Source: an uncultured Prevotellaceae bacterium (lineage in GTDB: Bacteria; Bacteroidota; Bacteroidia; Bacteroidales; Bacteroidaceae). From it: a DNA stretch of 38,111 nt. This document shows positions 1 to 9,700 of the stretch, one piece after another. Made by a program: the position numbers and the translations under genes. The stretch covers positions 1-38,111 of the forward strand of contig CADBHI010000045.1 of the NCBI GenBank assembly GCA_902794405.1, read 5' to 3'. The notes below the pieces were generated by a model that was not told the origin of the DNA, ran no database searches, and saw nothing but the letters and a program-made list of their open reading frames with translations. Numbering within the stretch: the first letter of the stretch is position 1; every line of letters begins with the position of its first letter.

Positions 1-135
1 AAGCACCTGGCTGAGCATCCTGGAGACTTCGATCCTCGTCAGTATCTGAAGCCCGCCCGCGAGAACATGAAGAAGATGTACATCCACAAGATTGTCAACG
101 TCCTCGGTTCTGACGGCAAGCTCGCTCAGTGCTAA
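1..135 (+). CDS. fba: Class II fructose-1,6-bisphosphate aldolase, C-terminal 44 residues (partial)
   Basis: The reading frame is open from the first base and ends at TAA 133-135. The 44 visible residues contain the segment DPRQYLKPARENMKKM and then HKIVNVLGSDGK, which matches the C-terminal end of the Bacteroidetes-type class II (metal-dependent) fructose-bisphosphate aldolase. This cytosolic enzyme interconverts fructose-1,6-bisphosphate with glyceraldehyde-3-phosphate and dihydroxyacetone phosphate in glycolysis and gluconeogenesis. The active-site and zinc residues lie upstream of the window, so the assignment rests on this tail only. A strong hairpin terminator follows 20 nt after the stop, so it is a separate transcription unit from the surface-protein operon. 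Confidence 0.8.
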   Translation, partial: KHLAEHPGDFDPRQYLKPARENMKKMYIHKIVNVLGSDGKLAQC

Positions 136-154
136 TCGTTGATTTCTAATATTT

Positions 155-190
155 AAGCACTGTGGACTCTATTGTTCACAGTGCTTTTTT
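155..190 (+). terminator. Rho-independent terminator after the aldolase gene
   Basis: A perfect 10-bp stem AAGCACTGTG (155-164) pairs with CACAGTGCTT (177-186). It can be extended by three pairs (one G-T) to 13 bp with a 6-nt loop, and is followed by a run of T to position 190. It closes the aldolase transcript. Confidence 0.9.
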
Positions 191-289
191 GATGCCCAAT
201 CAAATAGACAAAAAGCTAAATTAATCTTTTTTAACTGGCCATTTGGTAAAAAACTAGGGAAAAATCATGTTAGTTTGAATAATTTTTAT

Positions 290-297
290 TATTTTTG
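290..297 (+). promoter_or_regulatory. Bacteroidetes -7 box (TATTTTTG) for the surface-protein operon
   Basis: TATTTTTG fits the TAnnTTTG -7 element of the Bacteroidetes primary sigma factor and is followed by GCAGCAG. A TTTG at 274-277 is closer (12 nt) than the usual 19-21 nt, so the -33 element is uncertain. The predicted 5' leader to the ATG at 354 is about 50 nt. No other promoter of this kind was noticed until after position 20277, so one transcript may cover the six genes. Confidence 0.55.
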
Positions 298-353
298 CAG
301 CAGATTAATACAACTAAGACCATATTTTAACGAAACCTAAAACTGTATACTAT

Positions 354-3300
354 ATGAAGAAGCTGCTATTATTGCTTGTTTTCACGTTACTGAACATCTG
401 TGCAGCAACTGCTCAGTTCAACCCTGTCATCCGTGTCACCTACGAACTGCCACAGACCATTGAGATTGAAGTGGGCCAAACCGTCGACCTGATGCAATAC
501 CTCACCATTGATCCTTCCAACTATCAGCTATCGGCCAACGCAAGGTGGGAGTATTCGAATTCGGCGTCATTTATCAAGGTAGAGAACAACAAACTGACAG
601 GTTTGGCAGTTACGAGAGGAGCATATCTTGCCTTACAGATACCTTTTGTCCCGTCGCAAGTCCCAACGCATCATGATTACTATTCGACGGTAGCCTATAC
701 TACGGTTGTCGTTAAAGAGGTCACGCCAACGGCCATCAACATCAAGAATGACCATCTGAAAATAACGGTCGGTGTGGGCGAGAGTGACAAGCTGACCAAA
801 TTCCTGAGCGAGGCCTATACGTTTACACCCGCCAATGCCGTGGGCACCGTTACGTGGAGCAGCGCTGACCAGACCATCGTCAAACCGGAAGGCTACTGGG
901 GCATCGGGCAAGTGTACACCTATAAGTATACGCCGCTGAAGGTTGGTACGACCACAATGACCGCCAGCCTCGGCAGTTCCAGTCCCTTTCGCCCGATTGA
1001 CGTACAACCTATAAATGGACAAACCACAACCCCATCCATCACGTCGAAGCAGAAGGTCGAGGTGACGGTTGTACAGCCCGTGACAGACATCCTTATCAAT
1101 CCCTCTCTGAACCTGCATGAGTGTAACGTCGGCGATAACCTCGGCCTATACTTGAAGGCCATCACGACGGTTAAGCCTGACAATGCCACGAACAAGGCCG
1201 TGAAGTGGTCGGTGGTGCGTGGCGACCAGGATGCCGTTACGATCAACAGCGATGGATCGGCTAAGGCCGTCAAGTCCGGCACCGTATATCTGCAAGTCGC
1301 TTCCGTCAGCAATCCTGAAGTAACGAATATGATTGGTGTCAGGGTTCACAACCCGGCCACAGACGTGAAGTTTGCCAAGAACGTCATCGACATCGACTAT
1401 CAAGGAACTACCATCGACATCAGTCAGCAGATCAAGGACAACATCACCTTCCTGCCGCAGGGCTGCGAGGAAGTGAGCAACCTGTCTGTCAAATCCGACC
1501 GTGAAGATCTGGTGAAAATCAGTCAGGTATCGTACAAGGACAATTTGAACTTGTCAGCCTTCGCCCTTGGCTCGGGTGATGCTACTATCACGGTATCCTT
1601 CTCTTACCTCGATTTTATCGATGGTGGAAGAGTGGTCGGCGACAATATTCCTTCCATCGACATCGAGAAGACCTTTAAGGTACATCTGGGCATCAATGTA
1701 AGCCAGATCGTCATCAATAGCGGCAACAATGTTGAGGAGTGTAACGTAGGTGACGACCTGACCAACTACCTCAACAGTATTATTAAAGTGCTGCCAGCTA
1801 ACGCTCCCGACAAGAGCGTCACATGGAAGGTCCTCAGAGGCGATGCCGTTACTGTCGACAATGCCGGCAACATTAAGGCTGTCAAGGCTGGGACGACATC
1901 GCTGGAAGTCACTTCTGTCTCCAATCCACAGGTGTCGACCGTGGTGACAGTTCGGGTTCATAACCCTGCCAAGGACATTCAGCTGAAGTCGAATACCCTC
2001 AGTGTAGAGTATGTCGACAAGTTCATAGACATCAGTAATGACATCAGGGAAAATCTGTCGTTCCTTCCCGCCGACTATGAGAGTGTGGATGGCTTTACCC
2101 TTACCTCCGATAATAGTGGGGTGGTGAATGTTTCTATGGCCAGCTACACTACTAACGGTCTTCAACTGTTAGCTACGGCACTTGCCCCAGGTACAGCTAA
2201 CATTACTGTGAGCATCAGGTATCAGGAATATATGGAAGGCTACCTCGACCCCACGTCGCCTGAACATTACACGACGGTGACCAAGACCTTCAAGTTTGTC
2301 GTGTCAAGAGGATTCACTGAAGTGGAATCGTTGCGCAATAAGAGTGAGCGGCAGTCTGAGGAGTGTAATGTCGGCGACGACCTGACTGCCCACCTCAACA
2401 GCCTGATAGAAGTATTGCCTGCTGATGCCACCAACCAGCACATCGAGTGGACTTTGCCAGAAGGCAATGCGGTGGATGCCGTCACTATTAGCAGGGATGG
2501 TACCATTAAAGCTGTCAAGGCCGGCTATGTTACACTGTTAGCCTATTCAGCCAGTAATCCGCAGGCTACTGCCTCGCTCACTGTTCAGGTACATAACCCA
2601 GCTACGGACATCCAGTTTGTGAAGGATTTGATAAACGTCACCTACGGAAACAGCCCCATTGACATTAGCAAGCAAGTGGAGGACAATATTAAATTGTTGC
2701 CAGAGGATCATGACTATCCAGTTAATATGCAAATCAGTTCTGACCGTCCCAACGATGTTGTAAATGCCTACATGGAGGAAACACCCACTGGTCAGCAAGT
2801 CAAGGCTACGGTGCTTGGTGCTGGCGAAGCCAATCTGATGGTAACCGTATTCTATCGTGACTATCTGGCAGACTATGCCGATCCTACCCGTGCCCATAAT
2901 AATACGGTGGTGAAACAGTTTAAAGTCAGCGTTATTCAAGGTAATGTTCCAGTGACGGCCTTGCGCAATACCAGCTCTCGCCAGATTGAGGAGTGCAATG
3001 TTGGTGATGACTTGACGGCTCACCTGAATAGCCTGATTGCTGTGCTGCCTGAGGATGCTACCGACCGCACCATCACGTGGAGCATTCCTCCTGGCAATGC
3101 TGTCGAAGCTGTTACCATCAGTAGGGATGGTACCATCAAGGCCGTCAAGCCAGGAACCGTCAACCTGATGGCAACCTCTAACAACAACCCGGATGCTACG
3201 ACAACCATCACGGTCACTGTCCATAACCCTGCTACTGACATCCAGTTTGCCGAGGGCGTGTTGTTAGTGACAAAGTATCAAGGCAGCGACCTCGACATCA

Positions 3301-5045
3301 GCGATCTGTTGAAGAATAACATCTCGTTCCTGCCGCAGGGCTACGAGACGGTAGAGGGACTGACCATAGAGTCAGCCCAGCCCGATGTGGTGACCATCGA
3401 CGATAACAGCTACAACGACAATATGGGTATTGTACTCATCGCCCATGCCACTGGCGACGGACGTGCTAAGATCAATGTCAGCATCAGCTACCGCGACTAT
3501 CTGGCCGACTACGCCACCCCCGCCAATCAGGAGCATCGCACGACGGTGACCAAGTCATTCAACGTCTCTGTGACTGAAGAAGAGGTGACGGTGGCTTCGG
3601 TGACTTATCCCGACGAGTTGGTCCTCTCGCGCTACCACGATGTGCCGCTCACCCTTGGTGTGCAGCCCGAAGGGGTGGCACTGAACTCGCAGTTGGTTGA
3701 AATACGTATCGGTGAGTCGAAAAACAACGGATGGGGTGTTGCCGCTACGGCTACTCCGACGGCTACTGCCGCTAATACATGGAATCTGCGTGGCCGTTTT
3801 GTTGGCTCATATATATATAAGGTATATTATAATGGTCAGCCACAGCTCACGGAAAGTGGTAAGGCTGAAGGTCGGCTACTGATTCCTGTTGAATATCCGT
3901 TCGAGCGTGGCTGGGACTGGATCTCACTTTATGCCGTAGGCTCGTCAGGCACTTTGGATCTCAAGACACCTACAGGATGGGTGGCTCCCATGCAGGATGG
4001 TGAAAACGGTGTCAACGAAATTCGTTCGCAGCATGAACTGCTCTATAGGGATCCGGAGTTCGGCTTCTTTGGCGATATTGAACAGCTGCGTCCCGAGGAC
4101 GGTATGTATAAGATACATAGCCTCTATGACGACAATGCATCATCGCAGATGGTATTTAAGGCCGGTTATGACAACCTGAAGAGTGCTTCCTCACTCCGTC
4201 TGCCTCAGGCACGTCCTGGCTATACATGGATAACCTATCCTCACGAGCTGGATCATCAACTTAGCACATTAGCTCCCTATCTGAGCCGCTCTGCCGATGC
4301 AGGCGATATGATTATCGGCCGCGACGCCTTCGCATTCTATGACGGTGAAGAGTGGTTAGCTCCAGAGGGATTCATGTTCCAGGCAGGTAAAGGCTACATG
4401 TACTTCACGGAAAGCGAACAGCCGAAGACCATCACATGGGGACCTGACGCTATCGAACCCGACAGAACGCCGAATGTGTTGTACCATGCCCGCATGGCCA
4501 CAAACGAGGTTTCTCCCTGGAACTACGATGCCTACGCCCATCCCGACTGTATGGCGGTCATTGCCCGTATCGATGGTACCGATACGCCCGATGACTATTC
4601 CGTTGGCACTTTTGTTGGCGATGAGTGTCGCGGTAAGGGTAGTGTGGTCAGCAATGGGTTGGTATGTGCTGCCGTCTCTGGTCAGGCTGGTGAACGCGTC
4701 TCTTTCCGTCTCTATCACAAGCCTACCGGAACCTATCAGACTGTCGACGGTACTATCAGCTTTGCCGCCCGAGCCGGTTCTCTCCAAAGCCCCGTCAAGC
4801 TTCACGCCGATGCAGTTGTCACTGGTTTGACCGCTGATCACGTCCTGGCACTCTCTGTCAGCAGCAATGTAGTCATGGTCAGTGGTGCCGTTGGTGTACC
4901 TGAAATCACTGTTACCGACATGAGCGGCCGGCAGGTTGCCCGCAGCGAAGGGTCGGTGCTCTCGCTATCCCAGCTCCCCGCTGGAGTCTATATCGTCCGT
5001 GCCGCTGATGGCGTTAACCAAATCACGAAGAAGATCAAGAAGTAA
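354..5045 (+). CDS. Large Ig-like (BIG2-type) repeat surface protein with T9SS sorting domain
   Basis: A 1563-residue exported protein. The N-terminus has a Lys-Lys pair, a Leu-rich core and an AATAQ cleavage site. Residues about 20-255 hold BIG2-like beta-sandwich sequence. Residues about 256-1080 are four tandem units of about 205-210 aa, each starting near (E)ECNVGDDLT and carrying DGTIKAVK and a HNPATDIQF link; each unit probably forms two Ig-like domains. A C-terminal part contains GWDWISLY, then a module with VGTFVGDECRGKGS. The last about 70 residues have the T9SS type A sorting pattern (VTDMSGRQV, LPAGVYIVRA, ending KKIKK). Known: such tails direct export by the Por/T9SS system and anchoring on the surface. 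Inferred: an adhesin or stalk made with the next five genes. The first ATG gives a clean signal peptide, so the start is secure. Confidence 0.8.
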   Translation: MKKLLLLLVFTLLNICAATAQFNPVIRVTYELPQTIEIEVGQTVDLMQYLTIDPSNYQLSANARWEYSNSASFIKVENNKLTGLAVTRGAYLALQIPFVPSQVPTHHDYYSTVAYTTVVVKEVTPTAINIKNDHLKITVGVGESDKLTKFLSEAYTFTPANAVGTVTWSSADQTIVKPEGYWGIGQVYTYKYTPLKVGTTTMTASLGSSSPFRPIDVQPINGQTTTPSITSKQKVEVTVVQPVTDILINPSLNLHECNVGDNLGLYLKAITTVKPDNATNKAVKWSVVRGDQDAVTINSDGSAKAVKSGTVYLQVASVSNPEVTNMIGVRVHNPATDVKFAKNVIDIDYQGTTIDISQQIKDNITFLPQGCEEVSNLSVKSDREDLVKISQVSYKDNLNLSAFALGSGDATITVSFSYLDFIDGGRVVGDNIPSIDIEKTFKVHLGINVSQIVINSGNNVEECNVGDDLTNYLNSIIKVLPANAPDKSVTWKVLRGDAVTVDNAGNIKAVKAGTTSLEVTSVSNPQVSTVVTVRVHNPAKDIQLKSNTLSVEYVDKFIDISNDIRENLSFLPADYESVDGFTLTSDNSGVVNVSMASYTTNGLQLLATALAPGTANITVSIRYQEYMEGYLDPTSPEHYTTVTKTFKFVVSRGFTEVESLRNKSERQSEECNVGDDLTAHLNSLIEVLPADATNQHIEWTLPEGNAVDAVTISRDGTIKAVKAGYVTLLAYSASNPQATASLTVQVHNPATDIQFVKDLINVTYGNSPIDISKQVEDNIKLLPEDHDYPVNMQISSDRPNDVVNAYMEETPTGQQVKATVLGAGEANLMVTVFYRDYLADYADPTRAHNNTVVKQFKVSVIQGNVPVTALRNTSSRQIEECNVGDDLTAHLNSLIAVLPEDATDRTITWSIPPGNAVEAVTISRDGTIKAVKPGTVNLMATSNNNPDATTTITVTVHNPATDIQFAEGVLLVTKYQGSDLDISDLLKNNISFLPQGYETVEGLTIESAQPDVVTIDDNSYNDNMGIVLIAHATGDGRAKINVSISYRDYLADYATPANQEHRTTVTKSFNVSVTEEEVTVASVTYPDELVLSRYHDVPLTLGVQPEGVALNSQLVEIRIGESKNNGWGVAATATPTATAANTWNLRGRFVGSYIYKVYYNGQPQLTESGKAEGRLLIPVEYPFERGWDWISLYAVGSSGTLDLKTPTGWVAPMQDGENGVNEIRSQHELLYRDPEFGFFGDIEQLRPEDGMYKIHSLYDDNASSQMVFKAGYDNLKSASSLRLPQARPGYTWITYPHELDHQLSTLAPYLSRSADAGDMIIGRDAFAFYDGEEWLAPEGFMFQAGKGYMYFTESEQPKTITWGPDAIEPDRTPNVLYHARMATNEVSPWNYDAYAHPDCMAVIARIDGTDTPDDYSVGTFVGDECRGKGSVVSNGLVCAAVSGQAGERVSFRLYHKPTGTYQTVDGTISFAARAGSLQSPVKLHADAVVTGLTADHVLALSVSSNVVMVSGAVGVPEITVTDMSGRQVARSEGSVLSLSQLPAGVYIVRAADGVNQITKKIKK
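1119..3590 (+). repeat. Four tandem ~0.62-kb coding repeats (Ig-like units)
   Basis: Units begin near 1119, 1734, 2358 and 2988, each at the codons for (E)ECNVGDxL. Units 3 and 4 are the most alike (both open EECNVGDDLTAHLNSLI and contain AVTISRDGTIKAVK), while unit 1 is the most diverged, as expected for stepwise duplication. The period is about 615-630 bp and always in frame. Confidence 0.85.
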
Positions 5046-5052
5046 ATAAGTG

Positions 5053-6768
5053 ATGCTTATGAGATACAAGACATTAAGCCTGCTCTTTGCCGTGGCTCTC
5101 ACGGCCCAGGCTCAGGACATCAGTCAGATAGCCAAGAGCGACCCGCTCATCATCACAGGTGCTGTGGGAACACAGAACACGTACTACCACTCGTCGGTGG
5201 GCGACGGCTACGCCTCACCGCTGAGTAACATGGTGTTCCTGAACCTGAACATCAGCGTCTATGGCTTCAGCATGCCGTTCTCGTTGTACTACACCAACGA
5301 CAATCTGGACTTCAATTATCCTCACTTGTCGTTTAACCTGAATCCACGTTATAAGAACTGGACGGGTTACTTAGGCCGTGGCTCCATGGAATACAGTTCC
5401 TATGTTATGGATATGTCATTTAATGGCATTGGCGTGGAGTACAACGATGGCAAGCGTCTGCGCTTCGGCGCCTTTTATGGTCAGTTACGCAATGCCATCA
5501 ACGACGATCCCACCGACCCGGCTGCCCGCAATCCGCAGTACAAGCGTTTGGGCTGGGGATTCAAGGCGGGCTATGGTAACTCCACCAACTATGTTGACCT
5601 GTATCTCCTCAGAGCCTACGACCGTTTGAGCTCCCTCGACGAACATTGGCAGAGGTACGTGTCTCCGCAGGAAAACGTAGTTATCGGTATTAAGGGTAAT
5701 GTCCAACCGCTTAGGTATCTGAGCCTCACTGCCAATGCCGCTACTTCGCTCTTCTCTACCGACACGAGGGCCGACTTGGTGGAAAATATCGAGACAGCCG
5801 ATCGTTGGAGTACGGTTTTCGACACTCGCTATTCATCGCTGGCTCGCTTTGCGGGCGATGTCAGTGCCACCTTGTCACTATCGGGAATCAGTGCCAGTGT
5901 GTTCTACCGCATGATACAGCCAGACTATCTCTCGTTAGGCACCTATTATATGTCCAACAACTACCAGGCTTTGGGACTCAACCTGTCGACGATGCTATTA
6001 AATAAGGTGTCGTTGGCAGCCACGTTCTCAGGACAGTCCGACAACCTGACCGACCGCCAGCTATACACTACAAAGGGCTATGTCTACTCGGCCATGGCCT
6101 CTACGCGTATTGCTCAGAACTATAACCTCACTGCCTCCTACAGCGGATACACACAGAGTCAGAGCGACGGTACGGCAAAGGTCAATGACACGACAAAGGT
6201 GGACCGCATCATGCAGAATTTCTCGCTGACGCCCTCTGCTTCGTTCGACACCGAGGACTTTATACATTCAGTATCACTCACAGGTAGTATTACCGATAAT
6301 AAGGACCGTAACAAGTTTGCTACGGGCGAGAGCGACGTTACGTCGTGGGCCTTAGGCCTTGGCTACGGTCTGAATGTCAAGTCGTGGGAGACAGACCTCT
6401 CGCTGAACCTGAGCCATCAGGTGAGCGATGGCTACCGTACTACTTACACCAGCGATATTGCTTCGTTGGGCGCCTCTCGCTCGTTCCTCAAGGAGAAGGA
6501 ACTGTCGCTCGGTGCCACCCTGTCGCTGTGCTACAATGAAGTCAAGGACCAGTCGAAGAGTATGTCCATAGGCGGTGACGTTTCGGTGGGCTATACTCTT
6601 AACAAGGTCCATGTGTTCTCACTTATGGCCGGCGTCAACAAATATGGCGACGTGAACGTGGTGAAGCGCCGCTCGTCGCTCGACCAGACCGACGTGAACA
6701 TCAGTCTCAACTATACCTATACTTTCTCGCTTTATGAGATGAAACGTAAGGCCGAGAAGAAAGATTGA
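5053..6768 (+). CDS. Probable outer-membrane beta-barrel protein
   Basis: About 571 residues with a short signal peptide (RYKTLSLLFAVALTAQAQD). The mature part alternates aromatic and polar residues in strands such as SFNLNPRYKNWTGYLG, YSSYVMDMSFNGIGVEY and VNISLNYTYTFSLYEMK, typical of a transmembrane beta-barrel. Repeated Ser/Thr- and Tyr-rich strands run to the C-terminus, but the chain ends in a charged KRKAEKKD tail rather than a terminal aromatic residue. GTG 5050, ATG 5053 and ATG 5059 are all in frame; 5053 or 5059 is the likely start. It lies 7-13 nt after the upstream gene and its stop nearly touches the next gene. It may anchor or export the neighbouring surface proteins. No match to PorP/SprF by length or motif was seen; the specific family is not recognised. 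Confidence 0.65.
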   Translation: MLMRYKTLSLLFAVALTAQAQDISQIAKSDPLIITGAVGTQNTYYHSSVGDGYASPLSNMVFLNLNISVYGFSMPFSLYYTNDNLDFNYPHLSFNLNPRYKNWTGYLGRGSMEYSSYVMDMSFNGIGVEYNDGKRLRFGAFYGQLRNAINDDPTDPAARNPQYKRLGWGFKAGYGNSTNYVDLYLLRAYDRLSSLDEHWQRYVSPQENVVIGIKGNVQPLRYLSLTANAATSLFSTDTRADLVENIETADRWSTVFDTRYSSLARFAGDVSATLSLSGISASVFYRMIQPDYLSLGTYYMSNNYQALGLNLSTMLLNKVSLAATFSGQSDNLTDRQLYTTKGYVYSAMASTRIAQNYNLTASYSGYTQSQSDGTAKVNDTTKVDRIMQNFSLTPSASFDTEDFIHSVSLTGSITDNKDRNKFATGESDVTSWALGLGYGLNVKSWETDLSLNLSHQVSDGYRTTYTSDIASLGASRSFLKEKELSLGATLSLCYNEVKDQSKSMSIGGDVSVGYTLNKVHVFSLMAGVNKYGDVNVVKRRSSLDQTDVNISLNYTYTFSLYEMKRKAEKKD

Positions 6769-6782
6769 ACATTATTGAAGTT

Positions 6783-9700
6783 ATGAAGACGAGAATACTA
6801 AAAGATATGAAGACAAGTATATTTAGGAAAGCAATTCTTTGCTTGACATTAGTATTAGGTAGCTTAGCTGCCCTGGCTCAGGAAGTCACAGTGACGGTGA
6901 CACCTATACAGCGAATCCTGCCTCCGCAGGTGATGCTCTATATCAACGATCCGGGCCGCTATTTCAATATCCAGCTGATTAACAATAGTCAGGTGACGCA
7001 GAACGTCTACTTAGCCATGACGGTGGAGCAGATTCACCCGTCGAGTGGTCTCCATGTGGCCGTGCCAGCCAAGCGCCAGCCGCAGAAGCCCTTTACGATT
7101 GCTCCAGGACAGGTGCGTCAGTTGACGATGGTAGAGCTGAAAACCATGTTCAATCATGTCGTGAAGAGTGAGGTTCAGGCAACCCCAGGCCTGTTCGAAA
7201 GCTATACTGATGGTACGTTCGGACTATTGCCAGAGGGTACCTATGAGGCTCATCTCACGGCTTATAAATGGGATCCGGCATTAGCCAATCCTGTGCCGGT
7301 GAGCAACCCAGTTACTGGTAAGTGCCAGTTTATGGTGTGCTATAAGGCTCAGGCCCCGCAGTTCATCCTGCCGATGGCCACGGGCTTGGCACTCCGAGAC
7401 ATGAGCGTTGCCAAGCTCAGTCGCCAGAACCCGCAGTTCACCTGGCGTGAGCCGGTATTGGCATGTAATCCGGCAGCCCAGCGCTATACCTACGACATCA
7501 AGGTGGTGGAACTCTATCCCGGTCAGCAGCCCGATGATGCTATGGACCACAACCCTGCCATCTATCTCCAGCGCAGCATCATGACGCCGTTAGCCATGGT
7601 GCCCAAGTCATCGCTCGACCGCATGAAGGCCGACAAGACTTACCTTGCTCAGGTCACGGCGCGTACTACTTCCGGTGCCCGGATGCTGAACTACATACAG
7701 ATTGAGAATGGTGGCAAGAGTCCTTGGCGCATGTTCCGTGTCGTTGATTCCGAATTCGAAAAGCCCGGTAAGGTTGTAAAGCCTGATAAGACGGTAAAGC
7801 CTGGCAAGGTTGTAACGCCTGGTCAGGTGGTGACACCTGCAACTCCAGTGGGTGGTGTTGTCGCGAATCTGACGGGTGACGATGACGGTAAGGAGGAAGC
7901 AGCCCCGACACCTGGTGACGAAGAAAAAGAAGACGAAGAAGACTTGAAAGAAGATGATAGTGAAGACACTATCGATATGACATCAGGCGACAAAGGCGAT
8001 GGAAAAGATTCGCTTTATACATTCCGTCTTCCTATCATTGTTTCACCAAGCTTCTACGATGACACAGCTCGTAAGATGTTTGTAGATTTTGACATTGATG
8101 TAGAGTGGAAAGAGGTACGATTCCTTGGCGGTTCAGGCCCTAACAAGGATGGCTTAATCTTCGAGTATGCCGTACAATTGTTTAGCAGCGATTCTTTTGA
8201 TTTGGAAGGAACGCTGAAAACCAAGCCAATATATACATTTACCACAAAGGAACAGACTCATACCATCAAATGGGATGACATCAAGAACAAGGTTGGTAGC
8301 GGTGACTACCTCGTGCTACGCGTTCAACCTAAATGTCTAAATGAAACCAGTATAGATTGGGATGATGAGCCAGTTAATGTAAAGGACTTCGCACTTGCCG
8401 AGCATTTGGCAAAGACTTATTTCCAATGCTCTGACAAGGTACAGATTACCAATACCACTCCGACCTCAGCCTCCGACTCCGAGCTCAAGGGCAAGACTAT
8501 TGGCATTGGCCAGTACCAGTTGAAGATTGATGAAATCAAGAAGGTCAGCGGGCAAGACTATTACGAGGGCAAGGGCCATATAGAGTGGAAGCCGATGGGC
8601 TATACTGTCATGTTGGCCGTAAAGTTCGACTCACTGAAGATTAACTCCGACAACATCGTCTACGGTGGTAATGCCATCACCTATCAGGCCGAGGCCGAGA
8701 AAGCCGAGTCCAACAGCGAGGTCGTCGACAAGCTGTTCTCCGACTGGGGTATCGACAACCTCATCGGCGACATGAATATCCCCTATTCTAACGAGATCCA
8801 ACAGGGTGCTACCGACAAGGTAAAGAACCTTGCTGAGAAAATAGATATTTCCAAATACTACCAATATATCAAGAAAGGTAAGTCTGTTTGGGATCAGTTC
8901 CTGAAGGGTGAGATTAGCGACCTGCACCTGCCCGTGGCACTGCCAAAGGACATCAACCCATCGCCTGTCGATATTCAGATTGTGTCGATGAAGTTCTCGC
9001 CCGCCAGTGCCACAATGAACATTTTGGGCGAGTTCACCCTGCCCGAAAGCAAGTACTACGAGAACGAGGTACTGATACTTGGTGCACCACGTCTTTGCGT
9101 CAGTCCCGACGACTTGTTGCCTGAGTCAGGTACGCTTGCTCTTCTTGGCGACTTCACTCTGAACGACCCTGAGTCGTCATTCAAGTTTACCTTCAAGGCC
9201 CCCACCAGCGTGCTCGAACCGTCGAACGGCTGCTTCGTCAGCTGGCACGCCAACAAGTTCGAGATGTTTGATGTGGACGTTGACATGACAATCCCCGGAC
9301 TGGTGAAGGTAGATGCAGCTGGCAACCGTACAACAGAAAACCCCATTCTGAACTTCCATGCCAGCATCAGCGAGTGGGAGGACTGGTTTGCTGAGGCCAA
9401 GATGGACAACTTTGAGCCTGAGGACCTGCAGGACTGGACCTTTATGCCTGGCGACCACATTGTATACGATCACTCTAAGTATCGTAATGCAAAGGGAGTT
9501 AAATTGCCTGCGGGTTATGACAAGACCAAAGCAGGCCTCGAAGCCAAGGATCTTGATGCCGCCTGGCAGGGTCTGTACATCAAGCAGATGGGCGTGGTCT
9601 TCCCGAAGATGCTGTCCATTAAGGATAATGACAAGAGCTGGAACGGACGTCTGAAGCTTGAGGGCGACGAGATGTTCTTCGATGCCTCGGGCTGCTCCCT

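Noticed and set aside
1119-3590. CRISPR-like array
   Set aside because: The periodic signal is 615-630 bp and in frame with Ig-like domains; no short repeats with unique spacers were seen anywhere in the window.
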